Shown: one piece after another, positions 58,437-64,000 of the stretch
Layout of the letters: each line of letters starts with the position of its first letter
Position numbering within the stretch: position 1 is the stretch's first letter
Source of the DNA: Taibaiella sp965229095
GTDB taxonomy: Bacteria; Bacteroidota; Bacteroidia; Chitinophagales; Chitinophagaceae
Direction: 5' to 3'
Length of the DNA stretch: 64,000 nucleotides
Assembly (NCBI GenBank): GCA_965229095.1
Contig: OZ245855.1
Location: 3,534,001-3,598,000, forward strand
Translations under genes and position numbers: made by a program
Notes under the pieces: model-generated
What the model was told of the DNA's origin: nothing
Database searches by the model: none
Seen by the model: only the letters and a program-made list of their open reading frames with translations

Positions 58437-58587
58437 GAAATGTTTTTTAGCGGGCAATGAATAAAATAGGGCCTCTCCCGCTATCCAGGGGCCTTATTAC
58501 AACAAGTGTTTCTTATAAAATCAATAGTAGGTTCACTCTATTTTCCCGGGCCATTTCCCGGGAGCCGGCCACAGGGGTAATCGCTGC

Positions 58588-59982
58588 TTACATGCCTACC
58601 ATATCCTTCGGAACGACCCATTGGTCAAACTCCTCGGCGGTAAGGTATCCAAGCTCAACAGCAGTCTGCTTCAGGGTTTTCCCTTGCTTGTGCGCTGTCT
58701 GGGCTATTTCAGCAGCTTTGTAATAGCCTATTTTGGTATTCAATGCAGTTACCAGCATCAACGAATTGTTGACATGTGCTTCTATATTTTTTTCTATCGG
58801 CTCTATACCTACAGCACATTTATCGTTGAACGATACACAACCATCACCGATCAGGCGTGCGCTGTGCAGGAAATTATAGATCATCACCGGCTTAAACACG
58901 TTCAGCTCGAAATGGCCGTTGGCGCCACCGATACCAATAGCAACATCGTTACCCATAACCTGTGCCGCGATCATCGTCAATGCTTCGCATTGCGTAGGGT
59001 TCACTTTACCGGGCATAATGGAAGAACCCGGTTCGTTGTCGGGAATATGGATCTCGCCTATACCGGCACGGGGACCCGAGCTCAGCATACGCACATCGTT
59101 GGCAATCTTCATCAGGCTTACTGCAACTGTTTTCAAAGCGCCATGTGATTCTACTATGGCATCGTGGGCGGCAAGCGATTCAAACTTGTTCTCAGCAGTA
59201 ACAAAAGGAAGGCCGGTAAGTTCAGCAATTTTTTGCGCTACCGCTTCGGAGTATCCTTTAGGGGTATTGATACCGGTACCTACCGCGGTACCGCCCAGAG
59301 CCAGTTCGCTCAGATGCGCCAGGGTATTGTTGATGGCTTTCATACCATGATCGAGCTGGGAAACGTACCCGCTGATCTCCTGTCCCAGGGTAAGCGGCGT
59401 AGCGTCCATAAAGTGGGTACGGCCGATCTTTACCACATGCATATATTGTTTCGCCTTGGCATCCAGCGTATCCCTCAGTTTTTTGATACCGGGCAGGGTT
59501 ACTTCAACCAGCATCTTATAGGCTGCAATGTGCATAGCCGTAGGGAAGGTATCGTTGGATGATTGCGATTTGTTGACGTCATCGTTAGGATGAACGAATT
59601 TTTCTTTATCCGTAAGCTGACCGCCATTGATCACGTGGGCACGGTAGGCGATCACCTCGTTCACATTCATATTGGACTGGGTACCGGAGCCGGTTTGCCA
59701 TACCACCAGGGGGAATTCCTTATCCAGCTTATGGTCCAGGATCTCGTCACAGGCTTTTGCGATCAGGGCCGACTTTTCTGCCGGTAAAACGCCAAGATCG
59801 GTATTGGTCAATGCTGCAGCCTTTTTAAGGTAAGCAAAGGCCTGGATGATCTCTTTAGGCATCTTATTGATGTCCTGGGCTATTTTAAAGTTATCGATAG
59901 AACGTTGTGTCTGCGCTCCATAATAGGCATCCACAGGAACCTGAACTTCGCCCATGGTGTCTTTTTCAATACGAAAGGACAT
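58588..59982 (-). CDS. fumC: Class II fumarate hydratase
   Basis: 464 residues, the typical length. The aspartase/fumarase signature is GSSIMPGKVNPT; the active-site blocks SGTQSNMNVNEVI, SSNDTFPTAMHIAA and GRTHFMDATPLTLGQE are present. Converts fumarate to malate in the TCA cycle, iron-independent. Single gene with its own promoter. Confidence 0.96.
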   Translation of the reverse strand: MSFRIEKDTMGEVQVPVDAYYGAQTQRSIDNFKIAQDINKMPKEIIQAFAYLKKAAALTNTDLGVLPAEKSALIAKACDEILDHKLDKEFPLVVWQTGSGTQSNMNVNEVIAYRAHVINGGQLTDKEKFVHPNDDVNKSQSSNDTFPTAMHIAAYKMLVEVTLPGIKKLRDTLDAKAKQYMHVVKIGRTHFMDATPLTLGQEISGYVSQLDHGMKAINNTLAHLSELALGGTAVGTGINTPKGYSEAVAQKIAELTGLPFVTAENKFESLAAHDAIVESHGALKTVAVSLMKIANDVRMLSSGPRAGIGEIHIPDNEPGSSIMPGKVNPTQCEALTMIAAQVMGNDVAIGIGGANGHFELNVFKPVMIYNFLHSARLIGDGCVSFNDKCAVGIEPIEKNIEAHVNNSLMLVTALNTKIGYYKAAEIAQTAHKQGKTLKQTAVELGYLTAEEFDQWVVPKDMVGM

Positions 59983-60043
59983 AAAGATTAATTTTTGAAT
60001 GTTAGCTGCCGGATCAATAAGTATCCGGTTTCAATTTCGGGCG

Positions 60044-60051
60044 CAAAGATA
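60044..60051 (-). promoter_or_regulatory. Promoter -7 element of fumC
   Basis: Minus strand TATCTTTG, a match to TAnnTTTG, about 62 bp before the fumC start. Confidence 0.45.
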
Positions 60052-60067
60052 TTGAAGATTTTCTTAG

Positions 60068-60778
60068 CTAAAACAAATAACCGATTTTAATAGCAAAAGG
60101 CAGGTAAATATTGAGGTTCTGGTCGCCTATGCGGTCTTCGTTGGGCGGAAAAAGGGAAACGAAAGAGTTTTTCGTTACCGGCGTAAGGCCCGTCGTATTA
60201 AAATCCGTTTTCATTTTGAGGAAACGCAATCCCAGGCCCAGGTGGGTTTCCAGCATAAAGCGCTCCGACAGCTTACGGGATGTGCCGGCAAACACACCAA
60301 GACAGTAAACCGTTTTGGTAGCATTCACCCTTGCATAGTCGTAATTGGCGCCGTTAACATAATGCAGGTAACCGTCCTTAAGATACATCTCCTGGTTGCG
60401 GAAAGCCGATTCGGCCCCGAAAAAGCAGCGGTTTTTCTCCCGCAGCCTGAAGTACTGCCGGATGTCGGTTCGAAGCTTAAAATCACTGTTCACGGTCTTT
60501 TGCGGTTGCCCCACAGCATTGTTGAGCACATAATAAAGCGGGAAGCCTGCCTCGAAATGAACGCTGTACTGCTCGCCGAAGTAATAGCCTAAACCCAGGG
60601 GCAATAACGCGCCATAAGGATCCAGGAGGGAGCTGGGCGTAAGCGTAACGACAAAACGGTCGCTCATAGTCCAGGCTATCTTCCGGGGACGTTTATACGT
60701 CTTCCCATTGTGCTGTGCCTGTACTATAAAGGATACTCCAAATAAAAATAAAGCAAAAAGAACGCCTGAACGTAACAT
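60068..60778 (-). CDS. Secreted, probably outer-membrane beta-barrel protein
   Basis: 236 residues. Signal peptide (LFALFLFGVSFIVQAQ). Strands such as FVVTLTPSSLLDPYGALLPLGLGYYFGEQY in pieces, LETHLGLGLRFLKM and a last strand PFAIKIGYLF with aromatic end suggest a small barrel. Function unknown. It lies 85 bp upstream of fumC on the same strand, but fumC has its own promoter. Confidence 0.6.
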   Translation of the reverse strand: MLRSGVLFALFLFGVSFIVQAQHNGKTYKRPRKIAWTMSDRFVVTLTPSSLLDPYGALLPLGLGYYFGEQYSVHFEAGFPLYYVLNNAVGQPQKTVNSDFKLRTDIRQYFRLREKNRCFFGAESAFRNQEMYLKDGYLHYVNGANYDYARVNATKTVYCLGVFAGTSRKLSERFMLETHLGLGLRFLKMKTDFNTTGLTPVTKNSFVSLFPPNEDRIGDQNLNIYLPFAIKIGYLF

Positions 60779-60967
60779 TTATTGGTTTTCAGCTCAAACA
60801 TAATACATTAATTATATAAAAGCAATAGACCACTTCTTATTTGTTCGATTCCAAAGAGAATCAAAGGATTCGGGAAAATTTCCCCAATTGACTACTCTCT
60901 GCTACTTTGCAAGTACCGGGGTTCTTTAGAGGACTCATAGCCCAAAATGCCGGAGCGGCAGTATCCA

Positions 60968-63900
60968 TTACCGTATCAACAGGATATCGCCTTTGAATGT
61001 CTGCGTTGTTCTATCTTCTTTTTTGCCTTTGATGTAATAATAGTAGGTACCCACATCCGCAGGTTTGTTCTTGTAAAAACCATCCCAGCCCTCGGTCGGG
61101 CTACTGGTTACAAATACCCTTTCGCCCCAGCGATTGAATATGGCAAATTGCTCCATCCTAAAACCACAAAGAATAACCGGCCTGATCTTATCGTTTTTCC
61201 CATCGGCATTAGGTGTAAATGCGTTGGGCATGAACAGTTGTGCATTCCCGTTATAAGAAATAACAGTAACGGTATCCTGGCTGGTGCAGCCTTCGGCACT
61301 GGTACCCACTACCGTAAATAAAGTTGTATAAGACGGCATCACTTTAGGACTGGCGCTGGTGCTGTCGTCACAGTAGATACCGGGATGCCATACATAAGCC
61401 GATGCGCCTGTAGCCGTAAGCTGTACGCTGCTGTTCCGGCAACTGATTATTTCGCCATCAGACAATATGCTCACAGGGCTACCTGTTGCAATACCAATGG
61501 TCACCGTATCGCTGTCGATACATCCACGGCTGTTTTTTACGGTTACTATATAGCTGGTCGTCCCTTCGATAACCGCCGATGTTGTGGCCGCATTAGGATT
61601 ACTTAAGCCCGTGGCCGGTGACCAGGAATAGCTAACCCCGCCCGATGCCCGGAGCGTAGCAATACCGCCATCGCATACCGCTGTATCATTACCCGCATGG
61701 GCAAAATGGATATAGGGGATGTTGATGTCTTTGGTTATACTTCCATGGCAGCCACTGGAGTCGGTTACCGTTAAGGTTACAGGGAAAGATCCGTAACCCG
61801 GGAAAGTAAAGGTGGGCGCCTGCAATACGGAAGTGCCGCCACCCGCGAAATCCCAGTTCCTGGATACTATCGCGCCGGAAGGGGCAGTCAGGTCGTTGAA
61901 TTTATAGGTAAAGCAATCGATAGCAGTATCGCTGAAATCTACAATCAGGTTACCGCCCGAAAAAGTATCGACCGGGAAATTAAGCTGCAGGCCGGTAACG
62001 GACTGACCAGGTAGGCCGGGTTGCGCTCCCCAGGCACTGCCATTGTAAACAACGATACCATTTAGCCCACCCGGTACAGTCACCGTAACGGCACTGGGCA
62101 AGCTTGCCGATTTGAACCATGCAACACCACCACTGCCACCACCACCAGGACCTACCTCACCATAGATAGAACTGGCCGCCTCATCGCCGCCTTTACCCCC
62201 CGACGATTTTGTTGTTACGGAACCTGAAACGTTAGTACAATTAACCAGTATAGTACCGCCGCCGCCGCCGCCGCCCATACCATCGTGACAGACACCGGGC
62301 GTACCATTATTGATACAACCTAAAGCATCTCCCCCATCGGCCACAAGGTTCTGGTTAACACCCGTAAGCGTACCAGCCGTGACGATACAAATCCCGCCGC
62401 CATTACCACCGAGGGCAAGCGTACCGTTATTGGCCTGGCTGCCGCCGCCGCCGCCGCCCAGGAATATTTTATTACTGGCATTGGAATAAGGCAGTTGCAG
62501 ACCAGGTACACCACCCGTTGTATTAAGAGTACTGGTGCTGCAATTGTAATATTGCCTTCCTCCTATACCTCCGGTATTTCCATTACTTCCACCGCCACCG
62601 CCGGCATTGTGCCCGTTTCCGCCGCCGCCACCATTGCCTAGACGCCCTCTTCCATAAGATTTAGCAGTGGACACCATCGCAATCCCCTCTCCTTTCATGC
62701 CGCCGCTGTCCACATTAGACCCCATATAATAAGGTGTAATGTCACAATTTATCGTCGAATTGGATACTACTGTATTGGTCGCCCCGCGGAATCCTCTTCC
62801 ACTTACATCTATTCTGTTATTTAAGCTTAGCGTGTTGGCTACGTTTATTATGAAAACGCCACCTTTGTTCCCATTCCAGGGCATACAAGTATGCGGCTGA
62901 TTTACCGTATAATTCTGAAAAGAAGGAACCCGTACGATCTGCACTTTACCCTCCGGAATATTATAGTCCCGCACTATCGGGTGCTTGAGCGTAACTGCAT
63001 TACCGGTTTTTGCTTTAATCACATTATACTCATAATTACCCGCTCCCTGGTAATCGATAACAGTTCCAAAAGCAGCAGTATTGCTGCTATCGATCACAGC
63101 GCCCTTCATCTGGATCATTAAAATGGTATCGCCCACATTAAAATCCGTGGCCGTATCTATTACCAACGTATTGCTGCAGGGAAGCTTTTCCAATACTGCT
63201 CCGTACTTGTTGATAATCGTATCGGAGGGCGGAGGCGGCGCAAAACTACATAAGGAATCAATTTCCTGGATATTGAGAGCACGATTGTAGATACGCACCT
63301 CATCCATAACACCTTTGAACCAGTAAGGATATTGGGTATTGTTTTTTCGCCCAAGGAATACATCCTCTGAATTAACCCCTATTGGCAAAGAGCCATTAAC
63401 CTGATAACGCAAAGTCCCGTTTACATATAACCTGTTTACAGTGCCGTCAAAGGTAAAAATGAGGCAATCCCATTGATCCTTAACAATATATGGTAGATTA
63501 TTCATTGCTGAAGCTGGGATTGCATTGGCACCAAAACCTATATAATTTTGATGTATAGTATCATAAACATTACAGGAAAGTGTATAGGCATTAGGAGTAA
63601 ATCTTAGGGCGTAGTTCCCCGGATTAAAATCATCAGTTCCTTTATCTATAATACAGTTACCATAACAGAGTCCATTATAAAACCCGTTTACTTTCACTTT
63701 AGCAGCTAAGGTTAATTGCGTTGGTGAATTTAATTGAGGTGTATTTGCAATACGCATATAGTCGCTTCCGTCAAAATAGTAAGCACTGTTGGCATTGCCG
63801 CCCTGATCGGTGGTTAATGTTGCGCCGAAATTAGTGGCATTATTGCCGTTTCCACTGGCATCGTTAGTGTTACCACTAAAGGGGTAATAGGCAACCAAAC

Positions 63901-63973
63901 CCGCATTCAGATTTACTTGCGCCCGGCTACAGCAAAAACAAAATAAAAATAAAACAGATATACTATATTTCAT
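60968..63973 (-). CDS. LamG-domain T9SS type B protein
   Basis: 1001 residues, complete. Signal peptide (FLFCFCCSRAQ). Residues about 22-240 form a LamG/concanavalin-like domain (GLVAYYPFSGNTNDASGNGNN, FKGVMDEVRIYNRAL). Then a middle part with right-handed strands and long glycine-rich segments (GGGGNGHNAGGGGGSNG, about 440-640). A PKD domain (about 690-770, ending VTLTVTDSSGCHG), an Ig-like module, and the type B sorting domain FMPNAFTPNADGKND, FAIFNRWGERVF and terminal DILLIR. Probably a T9SS surface glycan-binding or adhesion protein. Glycine-rich tract also seen in DNA as repeated GGNGGN codons. Confidence 0.88.
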   Translation of the reverse strand: MKYSISVLFLFCFCCSRAQVNLNAGLVAYYPFSGNTNDASGNGNNATNFGATLTTDQGGNANSAYYFDGSDYMRIANTPQLNSPTQLTLAAKVKVNGFYNGLCYGNCIIDKGTDDFNPGNYALRFTPNAYTLSCNVYDTIHQNYIGFGANAIPASAMNNLPYIVKDQWDCLIFTFDGTVNRLYVNGTLRYQVNGSLPIGVNSEDVFLGRKNNTQYPYWFKGVMDEVRIYNRALNIQEIDSLCSFAPPPPSDTIINKYGAVLEKLPCSNTLVIDTATDFNVGDTILMIQMKGAVIDSSNTAAFGTVIDYQGAGNYEYNVIKAKTGNAVTLKHPIVRDYNIPEGKVQIVRVPSFQNYTVNQPHTCMPWNGNKGGVFIINVANTLSLNNRIDVSGRGFRGATNTVVSNSTINCDITPYYMGSNVDSGGMKGEGIAMVSTAKSYGRGRLGNGGGGGNGHNAGGGGGSNGNTGGIGGRQYYNCSTSTLNTTGGVPGLQLPYSNASNKIFLGGGGGGSQANNGTLALGGNGGGICIVTAGTLTGVNQNLVADGGDALGCINNGTPGVCHDGMGGGGGGGTILVNCTNVSGSVTTKSSGGKGGDEAASSIYGEVGPGGGGSGGVAWFKSASLPSAVTVTVPGGLNGIVVYNGSAWGAQPGLPGQSVTGLQLNFPVDTFSGGNLIVDFSDTAIDCFTYKFNDLTAPSGAIVSRNWDFAGGGTSVLQAPTFTFPGYGSFPVTLTVTDSSGCHGSITKDINIPYIHFAHAGNDTAVCDGGIATLRASGGVSYSWSPATGLSNPNAATTSAVIEGTTSYIVTVKNSRGCIDSDTVTIGIATGSPVSILSDGEIISCRNSSVQLTATGASAYVWHPGIYCDDSTSASPKVMPSYTTLFTVVGTSAEGCTSQDTVTVISYNGNAQLFMPNAFTPNADGKNDKIRPVILCGFRMEQFAIFNRWGERVFVTSSPTEGWDGFYKNKPADVGTYYYYIKGKKEDRTTQTFKGDILLIR

Positions 63974-64000
63974 TTCAAGGATTATGAGGAATGCAAAAGT

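Noticed and set aside
62150..62660. Glycine-codon-rich tract as a DNA minisatellite or CRISPR-like array
   Set aside because: The repeats follow the reading frame of a Gly-rich segment in the LamG protein, with irregular spacing and no constant repeat unit.

Overview
The window comes from a member of the phylum Bacteroidota, most likely the Chitinophagaceae or a close relative. The evidence is the set of type IX secretion (T9SS) sorting domains of type A and type B, a PorP/SprF protein, a CarboxypepD_reg/TonB receptor paired with a DUF4249 lipoprotein, LytS/LytTR two-component pairs, promoter -7 elements of the form TAnnTTTG, few Shine-Dalgarno sites, and the gene order acpP-fabF-rnc. No ribosomal RNA, ordinary tRNA, CRISPR array or transposase was found.

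Layout. 1-5 kb: the 3' part of a giant T9SS cargo protein, a lanthipeptide-like precursor gene and the tmRNA gene. 5-11 kb: a LytTR/LytS pair divergent from a TonB receptor-DUF4249 unit. 11-21 kb: small housekeeping or hypothetical genes (DUF418, Crp-like, DUF3592, AhpD-like, DUF1801, RibD-like, HD hydrolase, DUF2809), a second LytS/LytTR pair and a POT peptide transporter. 21-33 kb: an RNA-repair island with two different RtcB ligases. One is paired with the release factor PrfH. The other ends an operon of a stand-alone S24-like protein, two RlaP-type nucleotidyltransferases and RtcB, divergent from a WYL-domain regulator. 33-40 kb: tandem small secreted proteins, tandem beta-barrel proteins, and a minus-strand operon of outer-membrane protein, Rieske protein, imelysin and di-heme oxidoreductase. 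40-45 kb: a gp25/TssE-TssF baseplate pair, a secreted cyclophilin and a TIGR02757 protein. 45-55 kb: two almost identical choice-of-anchor-L type B T9SS proteins, PorP/SprF and an OmpA/PD40 protein. 55-64 kb: prmA, the acpP-fabF-rnc operon, fumC and a large LamG type B T9SS protein.

The most unusual element lies in the roughly 400 bp between the WYL regulator and the RNA-repair operon. At 29474-29544 the tRNA parts occur in circularly permuted order: 3' anticodon strand, variable region, T arm with a perfect TTCGAAT loop, a short acceptor-like stem closed by a loop, U8-A9, D arm with GG, and 5' anticodon strand. Such an RNA would resemble a tRNA whose ends lie in the anticodon arm, and recalls the tRNA-mimicking module of bacterial Y RNAs, although no Ro60 homologue is present. 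Upstream of it sit palindromes built on ACTGCGCA that look like operators for the WYL protein. The rtcB-prfH unit has its own leader of about 465 nt with a 14-codon reading frame whose stop codon lies in a hairpin followed by a T-rich tract, which resembles an attenuator. Together these suggest an RNA-damage sensing and repair locus; all regulatory statements are inferences from sequence.
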